In this document: one piece after another, positions 51,848 through 61,904 of the stretch | Layout: every line of letters begins with the position of its first letter | Numbering within the stretch: the stretch's first letter is position 1 | DNA from: Taeniopygia guttata | Taxonomy: Eukaryota > Chordata > Aves > Passeriformes > Estrildidae | Assembly (NCBI RefSeq): GCF_048771995.1 | Contig: NC_133064.1 | Coordinates: forward strand, 28,127,001-28,191,000 | Length of the DNA stretch: 64,000 nucleotides | Reading direction: 5' to 3' | Position numbers and translations under genes: made by a program | The notes under the pieces: model-generated | What the model was told of the DNA's origin: nothing | The model's input: the letters and a program-made list of their open reading frames with translations, nothing else | Databases searched by the model: none

Positions 51848-52249
51848 ATCCCCCACCTTCTATATTAACCCATTAATTTGCGCCCTAATTTCTACCTCTA
51901 CTGAATCCCAAGATTTCTTTATTATTATTCCCTTTCATTTATTACATGTGGAATTTCCTAGTAAATTTTATAGTTTTGTTCTCTACCCTTTATTCATCTT
52001 TCAAATTTTGCTAGGGCCTCAGCCGCCCTGCTATGAGGAATTTCTTCTCCCAGTGTCATTATTTTGGTACCTGATTTGTTTTTCCTAGGGCAGCTTCTGT
52101 CTTTTTACCCATTGCATTACCTGTTTCATCTTACTTTCTGGATCCATCCCTTCTGTCCTTGGTAAAACAGAACATCTTATCATACTGTAGACAAACCCTG
52201 TCGTCCTGGTCTCCTAAGAGGTCTAGGATGACTGGTTTAGTTTCCAGAG
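51848..52249 (-). pseudogene. P4 env remainder and 3' untranslated region
   Basis: After LTR-d4 a short env frame continues (LGDQDDRVCLQYDKMFCFTK) and stops at about 52131. The rest is A-rich and non-coding up to the polypurine tract. No transmembrane subunit, fusion peptide or CX6CC motif is seen, so this part of env is deleted. Confidence 0.55.
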
Positions 52250-52869
52250 TGTCGGAATCTGTGGGTATTGGTGATTCCGAGATTGTAGAAAATCTCTGTC
52301 TTTCTGCCCCGTTGCCAAAGAAGAAGCCATAATTCGTCTGTGCTGTTTTCAAGGTTGTTTATTCTTGCTTATCTATAACATGTTCTGCTGCCCTGCCGCA
52401 GGTCTGTCCTGCAGGGCAGCGTGCGGGGCTCTGCCCCTCAGTGGGATGGTACAAACATTATATACCAGAAACTACGTGTACTATATTTACAATAATGTGC
52501 CAATATCTATCATCTACGTTGAACAGTGTGTCCCCAGCCTAAACCAATAGAAAAATGCCAACACTACAGTGAAACATGGAGGGCATGAAGAAGGAGGAAA
52601 AGGACACAACACACCCAATTCCTCCATCTTGTCCTCTCTGAACTCCTAATCTAGAAACTTTAAATTTTACTTTTGCACCCGTGTCACACTTAATTATTAC
52701 TCTTATCAAACACTCAAAGCTTGTAATTCATCCTGTAAGATTGAAATCTCCTCTCCATGGACAGAGATCACAGACAGTGTCTCTCGGGGCTCTGTACAGG
52801 GGGGTTCCTGACCCCTGCCAGGGTCCCAGACCTGACAGGGCAGCCAGAGGGAAGCCCTGGATTCCCACA
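52250..52869 (-). repeat. LTR-d copy 4, solo, inside P4 env
   Basis: 620 bp, TGTGGGAATCC...GATTCCGACA on the minus strand. The flanks CCAGAG (52244-52249) and CTAGAG (52870-52875) agree at 5 of 6 bases. The hairpin is at 52387-52420. It is the single-G6 subtype, like copy 3. Confidence 0.88.
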
Positions 52870-53373
52870 CTAGAGGTACCCTGTTTTCATACTTTAGGTT
52901 ATTTCCCACCCAGAAGATTTTTCCCCTCATTACACATATATTAATTTCATTCGGATCATAACATATTGGTTTAGCTTGGAAAAAGGCAACAAAGACAGAT
53001 TCCTGCTTTCCCCCAACCCATACAGTGCGGTTACATTTGTTACAAACTGGAATTGAAACTTCCCTTGTGCTCCTTCGATGTAGTTTATGAGCTGACTGTC
53101 CGATTTCAAAGTATGTTTTTGATTTCCCTTTAAATTTGTACACCCCCTGTTGAGTGTTAGTGTCAAGACAACATTTATTAAGCTTACACCTGATGCAGTT
53201 CCATGAAGTAGGAGGTGATTCCTCTGGGTATCTGCCACCAGGTTCTCCCTTCCCAGGATTGGGGAGGTTACTGAGGCATGAGGCTAGGCTCAGGCTCGCC
53301 CAGACTAATCCCACTGCTAGGATCCCTCTGCCGTTCCCAGCGCCACTGGGGTCCGTCCAGCGGCGGGGTGAGC
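52870..53373 (-). pseudogene. P4 env surface subunit, N-terminal part
   Basis: A possible start at 53373 (MAHPAAGRTPVALG) is followed by stops. The open frame from 53314 has a hydrophobic leader (GLVWASLSLASCL) and a Cys-rich ectodomain: CIRCKLNKCC, then SIPVCNKCNRTVWVGG and KPICYDPNEINICVM. It runs into LTR-d4. Its Cys pattern and position after integrase support class I env, the receptor-binding part. Damaged. Confidence 0.65.
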
Positions 53374-54334
53374 CATCTTCTTGGCAGGAGGAATCTTTGT
53401 CTGTGGTTTTATACTAAGGCTGAGCCGCACACCTTTGTTTAAAATGCCTCACTGGTGTAGTCTGCACTGTGAGGTACGTTGTTCGACCTATGACACTCAA
53501 CAATAACAATTTTAGCTTTTGTTTGTAATTTCCCCCTTAATTCCTTCTGATATGAGAGGAAAAGAAGAAAAAAACCTAACACTTAGATTATTGAATCTAA
53601 TTAGAACAATCTTAGCCTTGTGGCTATTTACCAGAAAACGGCCAGTCAGGTCTTCCTCCTGCTCAACACACTTCCCAAACAACCCACTTTGTTTAATTCA
53701 ATAATGAACAGTTCAAACTTTATGACAGTATCTGCAAGGGAAATGTAGGAGAGGATAATAGTTACACTCTGGCATAGAACGCTTTATAGATGTGATCAGT
53801 TATTTACTTGGCCGCTTTAGGGTTATCTTCAAATCTCCAAGGGGGAGGTGATTTTCCACTCTGGTGCCTGGTTTTGGAGATCGACCTTTTTTTTTTTACC
53901 CTTGATGCATGTGTCCACCTTTTTTCTGCAGTTCGTATAGCAGTATCTGAAGCTAAAAGAACAAGAAAAGGTCCCTCCCATTGAGGCGTTAATGGGGCTT
54001 CCCGCCAGGTTTTCACAAGCACCCTGTCTCCAGGTTGTATTTTATGTATCGAGAAGCCAAGAGGGCTGTTTTGCATAATTACCCCCTGCTTTCACAATTC
54101 TTCGAGATTCTTATTTAATTCTACTAGATATGGTTGTATTTGTTTATCTTCTAATTTCGGATGCCCTACAGGCATACCATGGGTATAAGGCATGCCATAT
54201 AACATTTCAAAAGGTGAAAGTCCTGTCGGAATGAGGCATAGTTTTTATATTTAATAAGGCTAACGGGAGGCATTTTATCTATGACATTTTTGTTTCTAAC
54301 ATTAATTTTGTTAATTGGGCCTTTAGTGTTTGAT
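53374..54334 (-). pseudogene. P4 integrase C-terminal part, stop-bearing
   Basis: Frame 54076-53804 has IQPGDRVLVKTWREAPLTPQ and WEGPFLVLLASDTAIRTAEK, the SH3-like C-terminal domain. Between 54334 and 54077 the core continues with stops and frame changes. 53374-53803 has no assigned frame and would be the pol-env junction. Confidence 0.75.
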
Positions 54335-55165
54335 TCATATGCCTAAAGCATCTGCCAATAGCTTGATGATCTTTGATGTGAAATGTGTGCCCTGGCCCGA
54401 GTCAATGTAGCTTACTAACCCATAGCGTGGTATAATTTCTTCTAATACTGTTTGGGCTGTAGCCCGCGAGCTTGGGAAAGCTTCTACCCAGTGGGTTAGC
54501 TTTTCCACTATGACTAATAAGAATTTGTGTCTCCCGACCTTGGTTAGTTCAGTGAAATCTACCTGGATCCTTTCAAAAGGTCGGTAGGATGCTGGACGAC
54601 TCCCCATTAACCTTTTGGAGTTTGCACAATTTATTTTTTTGCAAGTTATACACCCTTGCACCTCTTGTTTAGCCAATTCATATATGCCTTTGCAGCCGAA
54701 GCATCTCAGGAATTGCTCTGCCAGAGCTTGGGCCCCCCAGTGTGTCTGTTGGTGTAATCTTTTTAAAATCTTCCTAGTGTATTCCTTTGACAACAATTCC
54801 CTCCCATCTGGTAACTTCCACTTACCTCCTTCTAACTGTACCCCGATCTTCTGATAAGCCTCTATCTCCGTTTCAGAGGGGTGTGGGGGGGGGAATTGTT
54901 GAGCGTCCCCTTTTTCAACCTCTGGGGCACTTACCTTTAGCAAAGCAGCGCTTTTTGCCTCTTTGTCTGCTAAATTGTTCCCCCGAGTCCTGAATTGCCT
55001 TCTGGTTTGGTGTCCTTTTACACGAACTATAGCATTAGCTTCTGGCCCTCTAATGGCTTTTAGGATTTGTTCAATTATTTCTTCATGAATCAATCCTTTT
55101 CCCCGTGTGTTTAGCAGACCTTTCTTCCCAGATTTTCCCAAAGGTGTGCACCACCCCAAATGCAT
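54335..55165 (-). pseudogene. P4 RNase H end and integrase, 276 open codons, catalytic Asp lost
   Basis: VRVKGHQTRRQFRTRGNNLA ends RNase H. GKWKLPDGRELLSKEYT is the linker. HQQTHWGAQALAEQF and GCITCKK hold the His-His-Cys-Cys zinc site. IQVDFTELTKVGRHKFLLVI has the first catalytic Asp. The second motif reads YIDSGQGTHFTS, where X3 and X4 have SDRGTHF, so the catalytic Asp is Gly and the next Arg is Gln. The frame is otherwise open to 54335. This missense change alone would inactivate strand transfer. Confidence 0.85.
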
Positions 55166-55434
55166 ATTTGGAATCAGTGAAAATTGTCCCCTTTTTCCCT
55201 TCTAAGTCTCAGCAAAGCCCTGTATGCTGCATACAGCTCACAGGCCTGAGCTGACCACCCTGCACTCAGGGGCCCAGATTCTACCCCCCCTCCCGTCCTC
55301 CCATCTATGACTGCATATCCCGACTTTCTTTTCCCGTCTATCACCCTGGCAGACCCATCCACAAACCATTTTTCCCCTTCTTCGAGTTCTTCTTCTTCTA
55401 AATCGGGTCGTATTTTGGTCTGTAATTCTACCAT
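55166..55434 (-). pseudogene. P4 RNase H, 86 open codons
   Basis: KWFVDGSARVIDGKRKSGYA (first Asp) and LSAGWSAQACELYAAYRALL (Glu helix) are present. The frame ends at KGDNFH where X4 continues IYTDSRYAFG. The next bases give TDSKYAFG in a shifted frame (about 55170-55150), so a frameshift separates it from the integrase frame. Confidence 0.82.
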
Positions 55435-55910
55435 TTCAGCACAGTCATGGGGAGGATCCCTTTGGACTGCCCCAAACAGAAACTGGGCAGGATTTTGTGC
55501 TGGGGTAGTTTTTAGCTCCAGGTCCTGGGGATGGATTAAAATAGCTTTTTATTTCGGGGGCCTGGCATCTGTCAGCCACTTGTCAGCTTTCTGCTGCAAG
55601 ATGCTTCTCACATTGTGAGGGGAGTAAATGGTTAATGAAGCCCCGAATGTTACCTTTTTGGCTTCTTCTACTTATATTGCTACTGCCTCAGTTGCTTGTA
55701 AGCAGGTGGGCCATCCCCTGCTGACAGGGTCCCGGAGTTTGGATAGATATCCAACTGGGTTTTTTTTTTTGGTCCCTGCCCAGTCCTGGGTCAGAACTCC
55801 GTGGGCAGTGTGGTTGCTCACATCTACAAAGAGCTGGAAGGGCCTTTTTTTTTTTTTAGGTAAGGGAGACTTAATACTGGAGCTGCCATGAGGGTTTCTT
55901 TTAATCCTCT
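55435..55910 (-). pseudogene. P4 RT connection domain, stop-bearing
   Basis: Aligned with X4: VGYLSKLRDPVSRGWPTCLQ and VRSILQQKADKWLTDAR are present, with several stops (about 55905, 55660 and 55590) and two A/T-run length changes (55761 and 55848 on the plus strand). Confidence 0.75.
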
Positions 55911-56951
55911 CTAGCTCTCTTCATGTTTTTTAGTCCACTTAAGTCTGTCGGTGGTAAATTTGTCATATAAAAACCTTACCTTTTCACTGTACCCTTCGAT
56001 CCATTGTCTGCAAAAGCCCAAAAGTCCCAGCAATTGCCTGAGTTCTCTTTTTGTCAGGGGAGGGGGCAATGCAATTATCTCTGCCACCCGGTCTGGGTCT
56101 AGTTTCTTTTTCCCCTTTGTCAGCCAATGCCCTAAGTATTTCACTTTAGGTTCAGTGAATTGTGATTTAGACTTCAAAACTTTTAACCCTCCTCCTCCCA
56201 GGAAATTTAACAGAGCTATAGTTCTAGTCCTTACTTTGTCCTCCTTAGAGCCAGCTACTAATAAGTCGTCTATATATTGCAATAGTTTGGTTCCCTGGAC
56301 TGGCACAAATTCGCTAAGCACCTTTTCCAGGGCCTGACAAAAGAGATTTGGTGAGTCCACAAACCCTTGAGGAAGAGAAGTCCATCTTAGTTGTTGCTTT
56401 CTATGTGTGTCTGGGTCCTCCCATTGGAAGGCAAAATAATCACGGCTTCCCTTAGCTAGAGGACAAGTCCAGAAGGCATCCTTTAGGTCGATCACACTAT
56501 ACCACCTGTCATCTGGGGACACATTATTTAGCAAAGTATATGGATTAGAGACCGTGGGAAACAGGGTTTTTGTTCTCTGATTTACTGCTCTTAGGTCTTG
56601 TACCAGCCGATAATTACCATCTGATTTTTGGACTGCCAATATAGGTGTATTATGTCTTGACATGCAGGGCTCTAAAGTGCCTCTTTTTATTAAATCCTCG
56701 ATTATTGGTTTCAATCCCTTCTTTCCATCTAGGGGGATGGGATACTGTTTTACCCTTATGGGGTGTTCTGGTCTCTCAATTTCAATGTGAATTGGTTCTA
56801 TGTCTAATTTTCCAGCTTCCCCCGGAATGTGCCAAACCCTGGGATCAATTTTCTTTTCATTCTCAGTAGTTAGGTTGTATAAACTTACCATGAGTTGTGA
56901 GTCCTTTGCAATTATACTTATTCCTAATATCACCATTAAATCCCTTCCCAA
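55911..56951 (-). pseudogene. P4 reverse transcriptase, 346 open codons
   Basis: Copies viral RNA to DNA. The frame starts in the protease end (GRDLMVILG) and runs through fingers (NTPILAVQKSDGNYRLVQDL), palm (WYSVIDLKDAFWTCPL with the first Asp, LPQGFVDSPNLFCQAL, and LLQYIDDLLVAGS with the paired Asp) and thumb (LRQLLGLLGFCRQWIEGYSE), stopping at 55911. All three catalytic acids are present. Connection and RNase H follow in broken frames, so no full pol protein can be made. Gamma-type by its YIDDLL and single-knuckle gag. Confidence 0.9.
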
Positions 56952-57243
56952 TAAATTGTATTCTGTTTCTTCTACTAATAAACATCCTCAACACAGATTT
57001 TATTATCAGATTCTATTTCTACATTTCTTAGGACGGGGGACTTGAAAGGGCTCCCCTTTAGCCCCAATCACAGTCATGAAATCCTTACCTTTGATACATC
57101 CAGGGGGCAGTCTTTGAACTGTGGTTCTTTCTGCTCCAGAATCAACTAAAAGGACCAGCTCCTGTTTTTGGGGTCCAACTTTTTAATTTTCTCAAGGGCT
57201 CTTCCGATGTCCGTGACCCCAAGTTATAAAGTCCCTGACACCT
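56952..57243 (-). pseudogene. P4 protease, broken, with DSG active site
   Basis: In mixed frames: LVLLVDSGAERTTVQRLPPG (about 57160-57100) with Asp-Ser-Gly rather than the commoner Asp-Thr-Gly, then the flap-like VIGAKGEPFQVP and the C-terminal LLGRDL-like end continuing into RT. A frameshift near 57045 separates the parts, and a stop separates it from nucleocapsid. Confidence 0.7.
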
Positions 57244-57667
57244 CTATTCTTCTTGAAAGGCCTTTTCATCCTTTATTTGTTTCTTACAATCCCTCTTGAG
57301 GTGTCCTTTCTTTTTACAGTAAAAACATTCAGGGGCACTTACCTGTTTGTTTTTCTTTTGGGTGTGTGCCGGCTTTCCCTGGGGCCTTTTGAGGTAGCTC
57401 TGGTTTTCATGTTGTTTGGGTGGTTTTACCTTCCCTGTATGGGAAGGCCGGGACTCTTTTAAATAGATCAGGTTTGTTCCTTTCATTATCGCTACCTTCT
57501 GTGTTTTCTCTTATCTTACACTGAGTTCTACTGGCGAAAGGAGATTTTTTTTTTTTTCCTTTTTTTTTCAGTGAGGAGCGTATGTGTGTTTGTCCCCGTG
57601 TTGTGTGAGATGGGGGGAGGGAAAGGTTGAGAATGTCTCGGTGTGTGTGCAGCTGATATTCCTGCAT
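57244..57667 (-). pseudogene. P4 gag nucleocapsid, single intact zinc knuckle
   Basis: Frame 57486-57244 is basic and contains PECFYCKKKGHLKRDCKKQ, a complete C-x2-C-x4-H-x4-C knuckle. One knuckle is normal for gamma-type gag. Upstream frame 57667-57407 is basic and may be the capsid end. A T/A run at 57548-57568 causes frame changes. Confidence 0.8.
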
Positions 57668-58515
57668 TAGGGGTAGGGCAGACCGATCTGGAGGGGGGGA
57701 GGGGGGGCGCTGCCGAGACTTGTGCTTTTGATGGAGGAACTTGGTATGGGGGTGGCAGCTGCCCCGTAATTACCTTGTAGCCAGTTGTCTTAATAGGGAA
57801 CAGCCGCGCGCTGGCATGTTCCTACAGTCTGGCATAATCTAGCTCTTCATTGTCTCACTCTCATTTTTGGCGCAAAATGCACAGCACAACTTTATATTGA
57901 CCAGAAACAAGACAAATTCGCTACCGATTTCCAAAAACCGTGGTCGAGAAGTGAAAAGCACTTAGATTTCAGCCCTGCAGAGTAGTAGCAGGAGCTTGTG
58001 CTGTTTTTAAAACTGCCGCCTGCAGGAACGGGTTTCCCCATGCCACGTGGCTGAGCAGTGACCAGCGCTGCCCACGCGTGTCAGGAAAGCCTGAGCCAGC
58101 TCCCCCGCTGCCTGTGTGTGGCAGAAAAGTCCGAGCCGTGTTCCCCCCCGCCTGTGTGTGGCAGGAAAGCCTGAGCCGTGCTTCCCCTGCCCCGTGTGTG
58201 GCAGGAAAGCCTGAGCCGGGCTCCCCCGCTGCCCGCGCTCCCCGCCGCCACCGCGAGCCGCCGCCGCCCCTGCCACTATGGGGGTAGGTCGGAGCCCCCT
58301 CTGCTTCCCCCTCCCGCCGCAGGGAAACTGAAGCCGCCCCTCAACTCTGTGAAGGGCAGGGGCAGGCAGAACCCCCCGCTCCCTCCGAGCCGGCACTGCC
58401 GCGTCTGCCGCGCGAATTTTAAAAACTGCAGAGGAACTCTGCCTGCAGCTGCACGGAGCTGCGCAGCCTTTTTAAACATTAACTTAAGGGGTATTTTACT
58501 GTTCCCTTGTCCCAT
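57668..58515 (-). pseudogene. P4 gag start and spacer with 40-bp repeats; capsid missing
   Basis: An ATG at 58515-58513 gives MGQGNSKIPLKLMFKKAAQL, a likely N-myristoylated matrix start. After about 25 codons a stop follows, and frames 58554-58276 and 58396-58007 cover a GC-rich region. At 58072-58230 four 40-bp repeats each carry a GGCTTTCCTGCC-like core. No capsid homology region lies between here and nucleocapsid, so most of gag seems deleted. Confidence 0.6.
58072..58230 (-). repeat. 40-bp minisatellite in P4 gag
   Basis: The block GGCAGGAAAGCCTGAGCC (plus strand) recurs with its AGGAAAGC core at 58083, 58123, 58163 and 58203, an exact 40-base period. One unit has base changes. Confidence 0.85.
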
Positions 58516-59303
58516 ATTTAAAGTTTTCTTACTGTATTCCAAGTCAGTGTCCACAAGTTGTTCCGAGAAGTCAGTTACCCGCGTGCTAAAATGTGTGTTT
58601 CAATCCTATCCCAAACTGAGTTTACCAAGTGTTCAAACCGGTCTTCTCCCGACCGAACCTTGCCAACCTAAATGACCACAGCGAACCGATCTGTGGGTTT
58701 TTTGGCTGGAAAATGAGTGAGCTCTCTTTTACCTGTTTTCCTGGGCTCCCCGAGCCCAGAGCCAGTGAGGTTACCAATTTCTCGAGTCCACGAGAACGTA
58801 CCTTCCCTCCCCCGACCCGTCCGTGGGTGGATCCCCTGTAAACTCCCAGAGTTTCAGGTCGTATGCGTGTTGTGAGTATACCCGAGTCCTTTCGCTTCCC
58901 CCTTAGCCGACCACGTCCCTCGCGGGCTAGTGGAACTGCGGTTTATTGGGGTCCTCACTCGCACCGTGGCTATGCCACGTCTCACTCAAGCACACACCCA
59001 CCCACGTGCCACCCAACCACGCAGTACTCACGGCTCCTTTTCCCGTGTGGATTCTTCGTGCACGTCGATTTTACGAGTGAAAAATTGCTGCAGCCTCGGA
59101 GATTTAGCTCCGAATTCCGAGAGCTCTGGGCCCGTTTATATCCTTTCCTTAATGTGGCTTTTTGGCTGCTTTTAGAATCGTGTTGGTTCCGTGGAGTTCC
59201 GCAGTCCTGTCCGGCTGCTGAAATCAGCAGGGCGCCGCCCGGATCCAGGATAGGGAACTCCCAGGATACCCCCAAACCAGGTCATGTAAGGGGTCACCAA
59301 GTT
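58516..59303 (-). other. P4 leader and primer site
   Basis: The minus strand continues from the LTR with AAC then TTGGTGACCCCTTACATGACC (59283-59301), in the primer-site position. The leader of about 790 bases has no convincing coding frame. I do not identify the tRNA. Confidence 0.6.
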
Positions 59304-59899
59304 TGTTATAAATGAAAATTTGTCCATCCAAAATAATATGGAAAATAAGATATTTATTTTGCAATCAAATTTTATCTAGCCAGCCACAAGGAAAGAACAG
59401 AGCCGAACCCGGGGTCGGCCCTGGGTGTGCAACAAGGAGTCAGCCTCATCAGAGATTTTCCTCCATGCCCACACACCTCCATCCTGGCACAAGCGAGTTT
59501 TATAGGGAAAATTCTGCCTGAGGCCAAGATTTTTGCAATCAGTCCTTTCTTCTATTCAGAGTCCATATGTGAATAATTCAGTGTCCGGAGTTGTTGAATC
59601 CCGTGATGGAATTTACGGGAACGCTGCATTCACATGTATCTGTCCGGGGATCTCCAAGATATCCATCTCGGGTCGTTCACGCGATGATCAGCGCCTGGGG
59701 TCTCCCGCAGCTTCTTTCCAGACATGGCCCATCTCCTGGCGAGCCGTATCTTCTTACTTGTAAATTAGTTTCCAACATACACCCGGTCTCGGAGGGGAGA
59801 AGGGGGGAGGCTAGTACAAACGAGGTATAATCTATCAAGTATTTAACATTATATATTCCATACAAGGAATGGCGCAAATTATGTTTATTACCCATAACA
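59304..59899 (-). repeat. LTR-g copy 4 (5' LTR of P4)
   Basis: 596 bp. TATA-like CCCTATAAAA and AATAAA are in the same places as in copies 1-3. It shows scattered differences from copy 3 plus the missing G run. Confidence 0.93.
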
Positions 59900-60267
59900 G
59901 GCCCTCTTCCCTGGGCCGCCTGTCGGCCTCCAACATCGGCTGCTGGGCAGGAAGAGGAGAGGTGCCGCGGGGCTGGATGGAGCCGGCCTTACTAACATCT
60001 GGCTGCTTACTACACCCTCCCGAAGTCCGAGGCCCAGCCAAGCCCACCAGGCCTTGGGAGCAGCCCCAGGCAGGTGCCGAGATTTTACCCCCGTGGAAGT
60101 TCCTGCAATCATCGGGCAGGGGGAAGGAGAAACCACCCCCCACCCCCACCCCTGGCGTGCTGCTGCTACTGAGTTCTAGCCTGGCTGATTCGATCCAAGC
60201 CGATTCCCCCAGCCACAGCTCCTGCCCACCCAGACCGACCGGGCTCCAGGCGAGATGTTAACCCTTT
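59900..60267. other. GC-rich sequence right of P4, unassigned
   Basis: It may be the continuation of LTR-p (51021-51229) across P4, since both are GC-rich and meet at the GGCCC duplication. The plus frame 59869-60261 is Pro/Ser-rich without motifs and starts in the LTR. Confidence 0.4.
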
Positions 60268-60405
60268 TGTTATGTGTAGTAGATATAATTCGCACCATTT
60301 CTAATATGATATATGTGATATTGAATATTTGTTAGAGTATGCATGTTTGTATTAGGATTCCCCCCACTCTCGCAGGCGAGACTGGGTGTATTTTGGAATA
60401 GGCCA
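60268..60405 (+). repeat. diverged LTR-g-like fragment (U3 start)
   Basis: TGTTATGTGTAGTAGATATAATTCGCACC and the following bases resemble the first ~130 bases of plus-strand LTR-g (TGTTATGGGTAATAAACATA... then ATAATTTGCGCC, and GACTGGGTGTATTTTGGA near the end). It is truncated where X4 RT begins. Confidence 0.5.
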
Positions 60406-60504
60406 AAATACACCTAGAAGAGCTCTTAATAGAATATCAGGTACAAACAGGGAATGTGCTGTTACAATATGTAGATGATCTGCTCATCGCGGGGAATAAT
60501 AAGG
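60406..60504 (+). pseudogene. X4 RT palm fragment with YVDD
   Basis: EELLIEYQVQTGNVLLQYVD continues to DLLIAGNNK, the second active-site motif of a gamma-type RT. It is cut four bases upstream of LTR-c4. Everything 5' of it (fingers, protease, gag) is missing. Confidence 0.75.
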
Positions 60505-61904
60505 TGTCATGGTTTGACATTGGCACAATGCCAATGCCCCCCATGAAAATGCAGTCTCTCAACTGAATGCTGTGAAATGCGATCGAGAGCAGAGCAAAGC
60601 AGGCCCAAGCTTAATAACAGGAAAAAAACTTTATTAAACTACTACCACTATTCTACTATAAAAGGGGGGGGGGGGAAGAAGAAAGAAAACACACAATTCA
60701 AAATGAAAACCTTCCAAAGCATTCCTCCTCCCACCACCCAACTCCAACAAACCGCAGTGAGAGACAATCTGGACCCCAATCATGTTTCCACCCTCCATAT
60801 AATCAACACCCAGTCCATCTGCAGGGAGAGAGGAGTCTCTCTTGTGCCACAGACGCCCCAAGAAACACAGGTGCCACATCCTGTGCTTCCATGTCACCAC
60901 ATGGCACCGCCCGGAGAAAAAAAGTTTGCCAGTGGTGACCCTCTCCTTTCCATGCACAGTGTTCTCACCACCAATGCATGGATGGACAGAATGCTTTTAG
61001 GATTTTTCCTTTCAAGAATGCCCTGCCAAGAGGGGAAAAAACAACAGTTCAGTTTTTCATTTTTGGGACCAACAGTCCCCCCCCATTTTCCCCTGGGGCC
61101 GAGGATCCACAAACAGAGATCTTCTTCTCTTCTTCCTCTCTGAAGACAGGGGGCACCACCACAAATCTCCTTAACTTTTCTCTGTTTGCTCTACTTCTGT
61201 CTTTTCCCAGCTGAAGCAGGTCTCTTGGGCTCACCAGCATCCTCCTAAAATACAGTCTCTCTTGGAGGAGAAGATCAGTTCAATCTGTGGCTACCAAGAA
61301 AAAGTCCAGCCAAAAGCCACTCCATCGTCTCCTCCCACCTAGAATTTCTCCTTCCAACATCCCAGGTCCCAGGCTGTCTCTCTTCCTCTCTTTTCAAACC
61401 AAGGAGGAGAAAAATTTCACAAAGCTTTCATTTCTCAGGAAGGGTTAAAAGTCCCAACTCCCAGAGATGGCTCGGTGCCCAGGCTCCAGCTCCCACAGCC
61501 CGGCTAGGCACCTTGCGGCCCCCCCCGCTCTTCTCCTTCCCCGCGGTGAACTGCTGGCAAAACCACCGCTGTCTCTTTCTCTCTCTTGGGAGAGAGAGAG
61601 ACTCTGGGGGGGAACGGAGACATCCCGGTTTTCTCCACCCTTCCATCTGCAGGGGGGTTCCAGTCCCTCCACCCTTGGGCCTACCTCCGAAGGCCACATG
61701 GCTTCTCCCCTCCCCCACCCAGCTCGTCGCTGGGCAGGGGAGAGTCCTGCACGGACCGCTGACCGGAACCCAAGAGAGCGAGTTCTCCTGGGAATTCTGC
61801 TTTTAACCCCTCTGTGTTCTCAGAGGCGTGTCTACCTTCAATTGGTCAATGTCCAAATTGACCTCTCCCTTCCGGAAAAATTCTTTTTCCGTGTCAAACC
61901 ACGA
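60505..61904 (-). repeat. LTR-c copy 4, solo, inside X4 RT
   Basis: About 1,400 bp, TGTCATGGTTTGAC...GTCAAACCACGA on the plus strand, in the same orientation as copy 1. The terminal CA seems lost and I could not confirm a 5-bp duplication. RT resumes at 61905. A G run lies at 60665-60676. Confidence 0.85.

Larger units (their letters stand above)
51230..59899 (-). mobile_element. Provirus P4, class I (gamma-like) ERV, near full length
   Basis: 8.67 kb on the minus strand with LTR-g at both ends and a 5-bp duplication GGCCC (51225-51229 and 59900-59904). The order is leader, gag with zinc knuckle, protease, RT, RNase H, integrase, partial env, polypurine tract. A solo LTR-d sits in env. RT is open for 346 codons, but integrase has a catalytic substitution, RT-connection and integrase end have stops, and env lacks its transmembrane part. 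Confidence 0.93.

Noticed and set aside
58072..58230. Repeat array as CRISPR
   Set aside because: Units are directly tandem with a 40-base period and no unique spacers, the setting is a vertebrate ERV, and no cas genes exist here.
60577..61143. 188-codon plus frame in LTR-c4 as a host gene
   Set aside because: It lies entirely within a solo LTR, with low-complexity and Pro/Ser-rich sequence. Kept only as a weak finding about antisense frames.
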